Shown: positions 29,996 through 42,283 of the stretch, piece by piece
How the letters are laid out: each line of letters begins with the position of its first letter
Numbering within the stretch: the stretch's first letter is position 1
Assembly (NCBI GenBank): GCA_000442125.1
Contig: KE546971.1
Coordinates: 2,583 to 66,582, forward strand
From: Opeltia flavorubescens
Lineage: Eukaryota > Ascomycota > Lecanoromycetes > Teloschistales > Teloschistaceae
Reading direction: 5' to 3'
DNA: 64,000 nucleotides
Notes under the pieces: model-generated
Seen by the model: the letters and a program-made list of their open reading frames with translations, nothing else
Told to the model about the DNA's origin: nothing
The model's database searches: none
Position numbers and translations under genes: made by a program

Positions 29996-32900
29996 TAAAA
30001 AATTTTATATAAAGTTTTCGGTTTTATATTTTAATTTAAATTTATTTTATATAAAAATCGAAATATAATTTATTAAATTTAAATAATCCGTTATAATATT
30101 ACCGCGTATAAAAGGAATTTTAAAAGTATTTTTATTTAATATATTATTTTTATTAAATTATTAGAATATTTTTTTCCACCAAAAATTATTTTAATAATTT
30201 GTAATAATTTTTTTATAAAAAAAATTATTTATTTAAATAAATATCGAAATAAAATTAATATATATAATATTAAATTTATTAAATTCGTTATAATTTTGAT
30301 TATTAAAAAATAGATTAAAATTTAAACTAGCTAGTATTAATAATATATCGAGAATAATATATTTTTTTTCTAGTTTATATCGAACTTTTAAATTAAATTA
30401 GCGTAAATATTAATTAATACAAATATATCTAATATTAATTTTTATAATAAATATTAAATTTATAATTAATATTCTTTTAATAATATTATAAATAATTAAA
30501 TAATTAATTTAAATAATAATAATATATTTCGATAATTTAATTAAATATCGAATTTTTTTTAATATTTAAATAAATTCTACGATTTCCAGTTTTATAAACC
30601 AATAATTTAATTCCGCGGTAGTAAAAAATTTAAATAGGAATAAAATTAATTATATAGCTATTTTAAATAGCTATTTACTTTTAAATATAATAGTACCAGA
30701 TTTAATATAAAATACTATAATATTAAAATCAAATTCCTTTAAAATATTTAAATTAATCTATATTATTTTATTAAAATTAAAATATTTTAAAATAATAGGT
30801 TTTAATAGAGCCTTTTAAAGTAATAAAAATAATATTTTTTATATAAAATTTAATGGATTTAAACGATATTTAAAGCTATAATTCTTTAAATTTATATTAA
30901 ATTTTAGTATATTTTTAAATATAAATATTTTTAAATTCTATAAAAATCGAGCCAGTTATATATTAAAATAAATATATTAATAAAAATATTTTATAAAATT
31001 TAGATAGTATTTAAATTTATTAAATATTTTTGGATATTAAATTTAAAAAATCGCTATAAATTTATTTTTATTTATTACTAAATTAAAAGAATTAATTTTT
31101 TAATCTAATAATTTAATATTAGAATATTCTAAAAAAAAATTTTTCGGGAAAATCGAAACGTTTTTATTTATTAATAAATGAAAAAACTTTTTTAAATTAA
31201 ATAAATACTTTTTAAAAAACCGAATTTCTAATATAATATTATTAATATATATACAAAAATATTTTAAATATTTTAAAATATTATTAATTTATTATTAAAT
31301 ATATATTATTAAATTTATTCAATTTATAATAAATATTAAAAATATTTTCTAGCTTTTATAAATTACTACTATAAGTATATATTTACTAATTAAATAAACG
31401 CGTTATTAATAAAAAAAACTATTTATATTTAATATAATAATATAAATATAACCTTTTAAAAATAATATAATTTCGAATTATAAAAATATAATATAAATAT
31501 CGCGAATAAATATTTCGTTAAAATCTTTTATATTAATAATTATTTTTTTTTTTTTTTTAAAAATTTCCTTTTAAATAATAAAAATTAAAAAAAAAAATAA
31601 AATAAAATTAATCGTTTATTCTATATAATTAAATCTATATATTTTATTAAATATATTATTAATAATTTAACGATTTTTAATACTAATAAAATAAATTTTA
31701 AATTTATATTTAAATAAATTTTACTAATTATTTTTAAATAATAATTTTATTTATTTATTTTTAAATATATTAACGAAACTTTTATTAATTTATAATATAG
31801 AAAATTCTTTAATAAATTTTTTAAACGCTTATTTTTATTATATATCGCCAAATATTATTATTTTATTAGATAATTTTTATTCTATTTATAATAAATCTAC
31901 CTATTTTATTTTATAAGAATTTATTTTATCGAAACTAGAAAATATTATTTTATATACGATTTTAATAAGATTTTCGATATAGTTTAAATCGTTTACAGTT
32001 AAATTTATATAGTAAATATTTATAAAAATATTCGAAAATAATAGTTTTTTCGATATTTTTAGTATATATATAGCCAGTTCTTTGAGTATATTATATAAAA
32101 AATAATAATTATAAAAAATATCTGAAATTATACCGAAATTAAATTTTATCGGTATATATATATTTTAATTTATTTTATTACAAGCTAAAATATATATTAT
32201 TTAATAGTTTATAATATAAACGAAAAGTATTATATTTATTTCAGCCGGTTTAAAGAACAAATTTCTATTTATAAATAATTTTTTAGCTAATACTAATATT
32301 ATAGTTTCCGATATAGTAGGTACTAAAATATACTTTATAATTTTAATTTTAAATATAAAAAAAAGTATTTTTATTGTAATAATTAGAATAATAACGTTTT
32401 TACAACTACTAATAATCGTTTTTTAGCTTATTAAAAAGAAAAATATTTATTTTAAAATTATAATATTATTTTTAACCAAAATATTAGCCTATAAATTATT
32501 TATAATATAGAATTTCTTTTTAATATAAACAAGAATTTGAGTACTATCGTTTATTATAATAAAAAAATATATCGTTTAAATAATATATTCCTTTATTTTA
32601 TATAAATTCGTATTAAAATTTTTTATAGTTAAAAATTAAAATATAATAAAAATTTTATAATCTAGCGATATTTTAATAAAAAATTTTCTATTTATTATAA
32701 TCGAACTATAATTAGAATCTAAATAAATAGATTTTTTAAATTTATTTAAATATATTTTAATAAAGATTTTAATATAATTATAAATATAAAATTTATAATT
32801 AAAATTAATATTATCCCTTTTAGTTATAAATTTAACGATTTTTATTAAAAGTATAAATATAACGACTATTATATATATAAAAATAAGCGTTTTTTATTTA

Positions 32901-35673
32901 TTTTATTTATTATAACCTATATATAAATAATTATAAAACTTATTTTTGGATATAAATAAATTATAATATTTATTATATTTAATCGTTTAAATCGTTGTAT
33001 TTATAAAACCAGTAAAAAACTAATTATTAAATCCCGATTTTTAATAACTATATAGATTATTATTTAATAATTCCTGATATATATTTAAATTATTTTTCTA
33101 TAATTATCTATTATTTTTATTAAAATAAAGTATATAGTTTGGGTAATTATAGAAAACCTCTTCTATTAATATAATATTTTTATCGTTTTTTTTAAAAAAA
33201 TTCTCTATAAATATATAAAAAGCAGTTACTTTAAAATATTATTATTATTAATTATTATTTCTATTATAGCTATAATTTTAATTTTACTTTTAAATAAAAT
33301 TTTAATATTTTTAATATTAAAAATTTGGTTAATTTATAAAAGGATACTAATTTTAGATAGATTTTTAAAAAGCTGGTAATATAAATTATTTTTATTTCGG
33401 CGGATTTTAAATATAAAATAGACGTTAAATATTTTACTACCCGTTTTAATAAAAATTTTAAACGTTCGGATAAACGTTTGAATATATATTTTAGGTCGAA
33501 TTTTAAATTTAATTTTAAAATCGATATATATTTTAAAAGGTATTTAAATAAATAAAATTCTAAAAATATTACTATTAAAGTATAAATAACTACTTAAATT
33601 ATTATTAATTTTGCGGAATTTAATAAAAAAATTAACGAAATTAACCACTTGGAAAAAAAACTTTCGGATATCTATTAAAATTATTAGGCCGAGATAAAAT
33701 ATTTCCCTAAAATCTATTAAAAGAAAAAAAATTTAGTATTTTTTAATATTTAATATAATATATATTAAATTATAAATCTTTTTTTAGTTTAAATATAGAA
33801 ATAAATTAAAAAACCGATATATTTTCGTTTAATAAATCGATAAAAATATAAAATTTAAGTATAATATTTTAATATACGAAGATTAATTGGTTATAAATAT
33901 CTAAAATATTAATAAATTTAGCGTATTTAATAATAGATTAGATATAACTAGCTAGTTTTTTTCGAAAATATATATTTTAAATAGTATATTTTTTAGCTAT
34001 AAATTTACTAAAAATAACGTTAGAAAATTCTTTAAAGCGTTTTATTAAATAATTCGATTATTTTTTTATATTATTTTTATTATTTTTTAAACTAATTCGT
34101 TTAATATTCGATAGTTTTATTATATACTATACAAAAACTATACTATATAAATAAATATTCAGATTAGTTTTTATTATAATAGCGGATTTTATTATAATTA
34201 AATTCTTTATTTTTTTAACGAAAAAATAAATATTTTTATAATAGATATTTTTTTCTATTGTAATAATATTATCTTTACTATAATATTTATTCAATTATAA
34301 ATTAAAGTAACCGAGATTTAAAATATTTCAACTATTATTTTATAAACCGCTAAAAGGTCCTAATAAACTTTAAAATTTTTAAAACCCAGGTTATTTATTA
34401 TTTCGACTGGTTAAAATAGTAAAAATTATACAATTAATTATATATTATAATATAGCTTTATTTATATTAAAAAACTAAAATGGATTTTATAGATTTTAAT
34501 TGGAATTATCGTTTTAAATTAATAGTAATAGACGATTTTTACCTAAAATAGATAATAGATAATCGAAGATAATAATTTTAACCGACGTTTATAATATAAT
34601 TTCTTTTTTTTATTAAATTAAAAAGTTATTTCTTTAATATTTTAACGCTAAAAACAATAATATAAACTATAATCTAGTATTTATAAATTATCGAACAATA
34701 AAATACTATCGAAATTTTTAAATACTAATAGCTAAACTTTTAATAGTTTTTCTAAATAGTAGTATTTCTATAGTTTAGTAGGATAAATAACGAGTTTTAT
34801 TTTTAAATAGGTTTCGAGATTTTAAACGTCTATAAATAATAGGGTTTAATAGATTTTAAAATAATATTTATAAATATAAAAAATTATTAATAATATAATT
34901 AATAGTATAACCGATATTTATAAATATATTTTTATAGTAAATACTTTTATTTATTTCGATAAATTTTATTAAATAATAGATTAATATAATAAAGTTTTTA
35001 AAAAGTTTAGTAGTAGAATTAATAATTAGTTTTAAAATATTTATAAACTAGATCGAAATTTTAAAAAAAAGTTATTAAAATAAATAATTTTAAGTATTTC
35101 AATAAATAGTTTTGAATATTAAAATATTTATAAGTATTAATAGCTAGGTAATAAAGTAAAAGTATAAAAAAAAAAATTATATAAAAAAAAATCGCTTAAA
35201 AGTTTAAGAAAATAATTTGAAAAAAATAGATTGCAGTTATTTAAACTATTTTATTAAAATTTTAAAAGCTTTATAATTAAATAAATCGGCGATAAAAAAC
35301 AATAAAATATAAATATTTTTTAATAGTAAAAAAAGCGTTTATTAAATAGTTTGAATTAGTTTTTATAAAATTTATATATATTTTACTAATAAAAGCTATA
35401 AAAAGGACTCGAGATTCTATAATAAAAAATATACGGAAATAAGGACTTAATAGTATAAAAAGTTGGTATATAAATACTAATAGATTTTTTTTCTTCGAGG
35501 TAAACGAATATAACGAAAAAAAAATTGGATTAATTATTACTATTTGATAGAAATCTAGTAGAGAATTAATAGTAATAAAAATTGCTTATTTTAAAACTAT
35601 TATTATCGATTTATATACCCGTTAGCGCGTAAAACTGATTAGTTAATAACGCGTATAACGCGTATAACTACCT
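29996..35673. repeat. AT-rich degenerate DNA with weaker RIP signature
   Basis: Very AT-rich and gene-free, but CpA and TpG appear more often than in the first 29 kb (for example around 30,590, 32,250, 33,330 and 34,380). It may be older sequence in which later random mutation re-created those steps, or unique AT-rich DNA lying between repeats. No feature could be assigned. Confidence 0.55.
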
Positions 35674-35697
35674 ATTGTACAACTGCAGTTGTACAAT
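35674..35697. repeat. 24-bp perfect palindrome
   Basis: The sequence reads ATTGTACAACTG followed directly by its reverse complement CAGTTGTACAAT, with a PstI-like CTGCAG at the centre. It contains several intact CpA/TpG steps in a region that has lost most of them. A run of GCGTATAACGCGTATAAC lies just upstream. The 1.2 kb repeat copy 2 starts about 120 bp downstream. It could be a transposon end, a small foldback element or a protein-binding site; no function is known to me. Confidence 0.8.
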
Positions 35698-35819
35698 TAT
35701 AATTAGTAAGTAATATCTCAAAATAAAAAATTATAATATTAAAAAAATCAACGGGGTTTTTTTGAATTTTAAAAATTTATTAAAATTTATTCTAAAATTT
35801 AACTTATTTTAATATATAT

Positions 35820-37018
35820 TAACCGTTTATTAATAATATAAAAATATATTATTTATAGTATTCTATATAGTATTTATTAATAGTTTTTTTTTTAATATTA
35901 TTAAAAAATTTTTATTGATTTATTGATATTTATTAATTTAATTTTTAAAAATATTTAAACTATTTTATTATTTCTAGCTATAGTATAAACTCGGTACTTT
36001 TTTAATAATTTTTAATTTTTAATATTATTTTTCGTTTTAACTTCCGTTATATATTTTTAACCCGTTATCTAATTTTTTTAATAATATTAATAAATATAAT
36101 TTTATTTATTTTATTAACAATCGATATTAATAAATTAATTTAAAAGTAATTATTATTTTATAATAATAAAAATATTTATTAATATTTAACCCGAATTTAA
36201 AATTTATAATAGAATTTTTATATTTTATATTTAAAATATAATTATAATTTAAAAAATTTATAAATATAATAATTTTTTAAAATACTTATTATTAATAATA
36301 TAAAATAATAAATAAATTTAATTATATAAATTTATATATTATAATATACTTTTAATTTCGGAATAAATTTATTTATTTTTTAAATTATTTTAAAATCTAT
36401 AAAATTTTAAATAATTAATATTATTTTTATTTCGCGTTTAATTTTTAAAATTTTTTTATTAAAAATTTTATAATAATATTTTTTTAAATACCCCGCTATA
36501 TTATTAAATTAAATAATATATTTATATATTTTATAAAATATTACTCGCTATTAAAATAATATAATAAAAAATTAGTCTATTTTAATAAAATAAAAATATA
36601 AATAAAAATAAAATTTAAATTATATATATAGCGAAATTATTTTAAAAAATAAAAAATATAAAAATATAAAAAAAAATCGAAATATTATTTCTATTAAAAA
36701 GGTTATATATATAAACTAAATTTAAATTTTAATATATAAAAAAACGGTTTAATATCTTTTATTAATATTTTTTAACGATATTTTTTTAGTTTATACCTAT
36801 TATAACCAGATTTAATAAACGAAATTAAAAAAATATATTTTAATATATTCGTTAAACCTATTAATTAAAATTATTATTAATTTAAATTTAATTAGTAAAA
36901 GTTTTATTATTTAATCCCCCCGGTTTTTTATAATTTANNNTNNNNGCNNNCCGGCAGCTCTATANAACGCTNACCTAAATTTTATAATTTAGCCCTTAAT
37001 TATAAGTATATACAGGAT
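35820..37018 (+). repeat. Direct repeat, copy 2 (more mutated)
   Basis: This is the second copy of the sequence at 25,221-26,418. It is shorter in context: no similarity to the sequence upstream of copy 1 is seen to its left. Nearly all CpT and CpC sites of copy 1 are TpT or TpC here. The C-rich right end is still recognisable, though interrupted by unresolved bases at about 36,939-36,972. It abuts the boundary to normal-composition DNA. Confidence 0.85.
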
Positions 37019-37208
37019 AGTTGCACTTTTACTAATATATACACGTATTTATATTATATTTCTATTTAACGGTTCAGTTTTAAAAAGAGATTTAATAATC
37101 GAACTGCTTATAATAATTGAAATATAGAAATATTATAACCTGAGATAAAGCGCATGGTAAAATCTACTTTAAACAATTATTTGCTTTTATACTACCAGAT
37201 TCGTAGTT

Positions 37209-38133
37209 TTAAATAAGCCATTGGCTATATATCATAATCGTCGAGACGCCTTCCCAAGGACCTCGAATTCCGCAGCGCGCAAGGTCTTGAGGCCCTTCGA
37301 GACCGTGATAGACAGATACCTCAAAGTCAGGCGAGTCGGCTGGCTTACCGGTGAAGCTTTTGAGAACCACACGAGAATTAGTACCTTCCGATGCCGGTCT
37401 ACCGTCGTTCATGAATATGAGCGGCCTTATTCCTAAGCACCACCGCGTGAAAGCTGCTGCCCAGGGAATGCAACTAGCGCTTCGTATAGTGGTCTGACTC
37501 ACAGATGTAGCTCCAATGCGGAAAAGCTGACGAAAGGCATCGACAAGCTTTGCCAGACCCTCTGCGTCAGGATACCAGCTACTCTGCGACATGGGTGGTT
37601 CTTCGATCCCCTGCTTGTGCATCCAGTCACGAAGCAGTCTTTGTACGTCCAGAACCATATCCATGAACTCCGCTTGAGCACACCTTGCTTTCAGCCTCTC
37701 AAGAAGCTCCATTTTATGACTATTCCTTGGTAGGATTTGTTCACCTATTGCCGAACTCCGGAGTATGATTCCAATTGTCTCCGAGCCCGTATATGAGTCC
37801 ATTGTTGACAACAATGCAACAGCCAAGCCCGAAAATTGCACGCCAGCCTGGGTTGTACCGAGCTGATGAGCGCAATCGTTTTTGAGAAACCCACGTATCC
37901 CTGGAGAAACTTCACAACGGCTCGTTCGGGAGTTGGAAGGACCCATTCTCAATTCAATCGCACGTGTCTCGATACATCGCCAACGTCTTTCCAAATCGCT
38001 CGCATGCTAAGATTGCTAAAGGCTGCACATTATCACCAGTCGCTGCGACTAAGACGCCACGTGCCACGGATATGACTGCTGAAGAGGATGAGCTAAGGCT
38101 CCATTGCGCCTGGACTCCTGGATTGCGCATCAT
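37209..38133 (-). pseudogene. Broken member of a fungal family of unknown function
   Basis: One frame (37,209 to about 37,990) encodes some 260 residues, including STMDSYTGSETIGIILRSSA, VDAFRQLFRIG and CIPWAAAFTRWCLG. The start of a similar protein, with LVAATGDNVQPLAILACERF, lies in a second frame from an ATG at 38,133 to about 37,954. The two frames overlap and differ by one base, so the gene appears to have a single-base frame break; a sequencing error or an unrecognised intron is the alternative. From memory, this combination of an AATG-VQ-LA segment and a PW-AAFT-WCLG segment recurs in large uncharacterised families of Pezizomycotina; no function is known to me. The C-terminus stops where the AT-rich block begins, so truncation at the heterochromatin edge is likely. 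Confidence 0.55.
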
Positions 38134-38495
38134 CCTCAAACAATCTCAAAGATGGGAACTCAGGTCAGCAGGAATTTCTCTTAACTGAAATACACGAAAG
38201 GACTACAGAGACGATTATCAAGATTTCGGACAACTTTATGAGCTACTTGAATCAGAATTGAGGAGCATGAAAAGCGGCAGCCTCGGCGAAATACGCTACT
38301 GCAATTATGACGCCCTGCTGCAGTGGACGTTCAAGACAGACCTATCACCCATCACCATCAGGGAAATAGTGCATTTGGTCGGATCTCAACCTCGTTCTGT
38401 CCACATTTTGTTCTAGTCAATTCAAAGTAAAACACACGAATAGTGCACTATCCCTTACTCACGAGCTAGGGTTTTTACTGTTCCTAGACAAAATC

Positions 38496-39094
38496 ATGCA
38501 TTTCAATTGGTCGTTCGCGTTGACTTTGGGTTTTCTGGCCCATGAGTCTACCGCTATTGATTCGGTCTGCGAAGAGGTGAAGCCCATTGTCCGCAATGGC
38601 GGCTTCGAGACTGGATCACTCGCTCCGTGGCTTGTACTCTTCAGCGCCCCAAATCTGCAGGACTCGGGTTGGCACAGAGATCCCGCAACTTCCTCGACCA
38701 TGATACTGACACTCAAGAAACAGGGGGACGTTTTTCTTACAATGTGACATCTCCGGGCTATAAATCGAAGTTTGCATTTACCGTCTTCGACAAATCCGCA
38801 GCACCGTTCGTCGAAGTCGATATCGGTCAAAACGACGTTCCCGCTTGCACTGGTCGCAAGTACAAAATATCCGCTCAGATTTATATTACGGGTCCCGCCA
38901 AGTCAGACCAGTTGCTGCAGTTGTATGCGGATCAAAAGCTTGTTGCACAAGCATCTCAAGCTTCTGGATGGCAGAAACTTTCTGGCACATTTACAGCAAG
39001 CTCGACGGCTATACCGATTCAAGTTACTTTTCGGACTACGAAATTGATTGATGGTCAGTGGGCAGTTGATAATGTGAACGTTATACCTGCCTGA
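38496..39094 (+). CDS. Secreted protein with carbohydrate-binding-like beta-sandwich domain
   Basis: Two exons, 38,496-38,667 and 38,718-39,094, join in frame across a 50 nt intron (GTTGGC...CTGAC...TCAAG) to give 182 residues. Without splicing two frames overlap, and the join restores APNLQDS-ETGGRFSYNV. Residues 1-20 form a signal peptide ending at STA. The mature protein opens with NGGFETGSLAPW and closes with GQWAVDNVNVIPA. Both are typical of galactose-binding-like carbohydrate-binding modules (CBM4/9-type fold), which are common in short fungal secreted proteins. The domain fills the whole mature chain and no catalytic domain is present, so an extracellular glycan-binding role is inferred. 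It is the first intact gene beside the AT-rich block. Confidence 0.8.
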
Positions 39095-41850
39095 GCTTTG
39101 CGGAGCGGGAGTTTATTCGCTCTCAACTTATTCTGATAGGGTTATATACGACCGTAACGGGAGATTGAGATTTTTGATTGCCTATATTTGCTACTTAATC
39201 AGAGACCGTACGGTAAAACTTTTCCGAAATCAATTCTACTATTACGATGTATAAACAATATAGTGTTACTATAGGTATCTAAGAAGTTCCCTACTCCACA
39301 GAAGCTTACAGTAAATTAATAAGCTGTATGGGTTTTTTTTAAGCTTGTCTTGGCTAATGTTTAGAATAATCGATGATTATAATACCTATTACGGTGCTCT
39401 ATATTACCATCCTCAAAGTATCACTGGGAATTTCCATTGCTTACGGCCCGTTCTCGCAAGCCGTCTAATATTTTCTTCACTTCTACAAAGTAGCGACAAA
39501 TACACCTCGTAATCTTCCATTAATACTTGCAAGTCTACCGTTATTGGTGGCAACAGCAATGGCATGAAAAAGAGATTGGGAGAAGCGGATTGGAGTACTT
39601 CGGGAAGGCGGCCGGCAACTCAAGCGATAGAGCATCCCTTACTGACCTGCTTCCGATGGGACAATTTGCTGCCGATGTTCCGGTTGCTGCAATTATGACG
39701 GCGGACTCGAGATCTTGAACAATCAAATGCTGTCCAACGTGCAATTCGATAAGAGAAGACGATCTTCCGAGAGCACATCTTCTATGTAGCTCTTACTGAA
39801 ATGGTAAAAAAAGTTTTCTCTCACAGCTGAGTCCTATGTACCTCTCGGCCTCTCTACTAATAGATAACTCTTCGAGAGGCTAGATTCAATAAGGTAAGTC
39901 GTGCCTAAGCATTGTATGGAACAGCATAACGATATGAGGACTGGCGGTGCCACGATGAGTTGTTTGAGGCGCTGTCGTTATACTGGGTGTCTGTCGCATC
40001 TTGCAGCTGTAGCTTATGCGATCCAGCCGCAGATGTGCCTATAGTCTCATCATTTATCTACAATGGATTGCATACGTACCTATGCCCTCTAACGCAGCTT
40101 TGTGTAATTCAAGCGATAAGTGGACGTATATAGCATTGGCATGGTAGATTTCATGTTCTTCGTGAGACTGATATAGCAAAGCGGCGATGCAGTCGATAGG
40201 AATGTGTTCGAATCGTCAAACATTACTCTGTATAACTCATGCACGTCATGCACGTCATTCGCAGAGAAAGGCTCCGATGGTAAAAAAAGATCTGATATGC
40301 AGACCAGAGTTGTATTTCGACCAATGGACATTTTACGCACATTTCTCTTGTTTCATCTTCTCGAACCCGCTTGTGTACGTACTCATGAATATCGTTCTAT
40401 AAGCTTTGATCATGCCCTATCTCAGATGGATTCTCCTCAAGACATTTCACGACATCGATGTAATTCTTCTTTTCCTGCGCACATAGACTCCGCCACTCAT
40501 AACAAAGCGAAGGCTGATGGCAAGCTATGGACCCTGGGTAATCCTTAGCATAGACAAGTTCGCCGCGCCCACAGTATCTGCGGCGTAGAACTCCCGCTGA
40601 GAAGCAGACATCCCCAGTAATCAAAAGGCTGGTTCTTCCAAGGTACGGCCACCTAGACTGTATTCTCTTCAATGTCTACCTTAGCTTTAAGTTCACATCT
40701 TTATCCTTCGTTGAAGCCACCGGAATATGCAAGCTGGTAAAGCGATGGGAGAATATTATATAGCTGGAAAGGTCGCGACGTCATAGGATACTGCCGGCAT
40801 GATGATGTCAAATCTCTCGTTGCTGTATCTAATATCTAATGCAAGATGGAGGACGTCGAAACTGTTCGGTGATACAGCTAGTCTGGGCTCCCACGTTTGC
40901 AGGTAGGCAAGGGTGCGACCCCAAAAAAGTAATAGCAGGCACATATCAGTTTTTTGACCGGCAGCCAGAGGTAAAGACGAGCGGCTTCCGTTCTTGCTGG
41001 TTGTGCCATCCGAGATCGCATGCGAGATGCATCGATCTGACATGTAGGATGCAACTTTTGAGCCGCAAAGATGAACAGTGGTGTGAGGAAGTCGCCGCAG
41101 TGACCAGGCAAAGTCGTGGGGGCAAAGCTAGGAATAACGCAACGCGCCAAAAGTTGCTCAGCGGTTGCCTAACTGGCTTTGCATTGCAGCCTTTCCGTCA
41201 ACTGCAGCCAATAGTAGTCATTTTATCGATCGTTGTCAGGCTGAAGTATTTTTTGATTCGACGCCATTCAACGCCCGTCGGGATCCAAAGGCATCTGTCG
41301 AGTGCAGCTGCTGCAAACCCTTTCAATTCAAAGCCAACGGCTCTCTTGCTATAGTCTTTATCCTTCCTTGCGCCGCTCGACCCGTCATCAGAGCACCAAC
41401 ACTGGTTAATACCGTTCAATGCATGAACAGTGTTTACATGCATGAGAAATTGGAGCTCTCGGATTACCAATGTCCACCCCTCAGGAGAAGCTTATCGGGT
41501 CAAAGATGACGAACAAGAGCCCGATGCTTTGTTAGGTCCAGATGCCAACACGACGAAGTCAGATAACATGGTAATGATAGAGTTAGCTAGCATTGTTCTA
41601 ACAAATATGCATGATTCCAAAATTGAGTTCACTGGTCTCCTCTCCGATACTCTCGAAGTAGTGGAGGCGCCCCAAAACAGCTCAGAAGGAGGCACACATA
41701 CTCTTGTACCTAGATCTTCATCGCAGCCACCACAGCTCTTATAGCGAGGGGCAAATGACAGACGAGACTTGGGCGGATTGATCTACCAATCTACAAAGAG
41801 ACGCTGATAGTACAGGCAGCGGGCGCGTGTTCAAATCCATGGTCGAATGC
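39095..41850. other. Gene-poor stretch, no supported gene
   Basis: Base composition is normal, but the open frames are short, overlap on both strands and lack recognisable domains, signal peptides or convincing splice chains. The best-looking peptide is on the minus strand at 40,756-41,043, ending RLAVSPNSFDVLHLALDIRY and about 20 more residues; I could not place it. Decayed gene remains are possible. Confidence 0.5.
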
Positions 41851-42283
41851 AGCTCTCATCTCCTCAGATCCAGGGACAAAATCACCTTTATGTAGACCTT
41901 CTTAACGGATCGGACGATCAAGCTATCCATTGATAAAGCCGTTCCAGCTCTTTCGGAGTTCAAAGCTATCCACATATTATTGGAATATGTTGTTCTTTCC
42001 CTCTCGCCTTTTTACCTATACATAAATCTTTCTCTTCTTCCAGTTTGGTATCTCAGAGCAACATGCTGGATACAACCAGTACGAGCGTAACGGACTGCAA
42101 CCACGGCAGGCGAATCAATACATGTCCGTCCATCCGGTGCCCCTCAAGCACATGGATACTTGGCACTGATGAAAACCGTCCAGTAACCTCGTCCGTGGCC
42201 TCCTTCGCTCGAATGCGGTCAGGCATATCCTGCTCGACATACTCTGCGATATAATTTACGTGCTCGAGACTGAGCCAGACCAA
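41850..42283 (-). pseudogene. Possible decayed membrane-protein fragment
   Basis: A minus-strand frame at 42,053-42,283 ends with GHVLIRLPWLQSVTLVLVVS, that is a short polar stretch followed by a hydrophobic segment. Just beyond its stop another frame reads EIPNWKKR. A third, at about 41,855-41,980, reads SVKKVYIKVILSLDLRR. The order (V-x-I-R-x-P-W-L hydrophobic segment, then I-P-x-W-K) recalls the C-terminal end of fungal DUF3176-type membrane proteins, as I remember them. The frames do not join with good splice sites, so this is either decayed or coincidental. The same DNA is antisense to the region just before the next gene. Confidence 0.25.

Noticed and set aside
40839-41354. 171-codon plus-strand ORF
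   Set aside because: It has no recognisable domain, unlikely composition, and overlaps several equally long frames on both strands.
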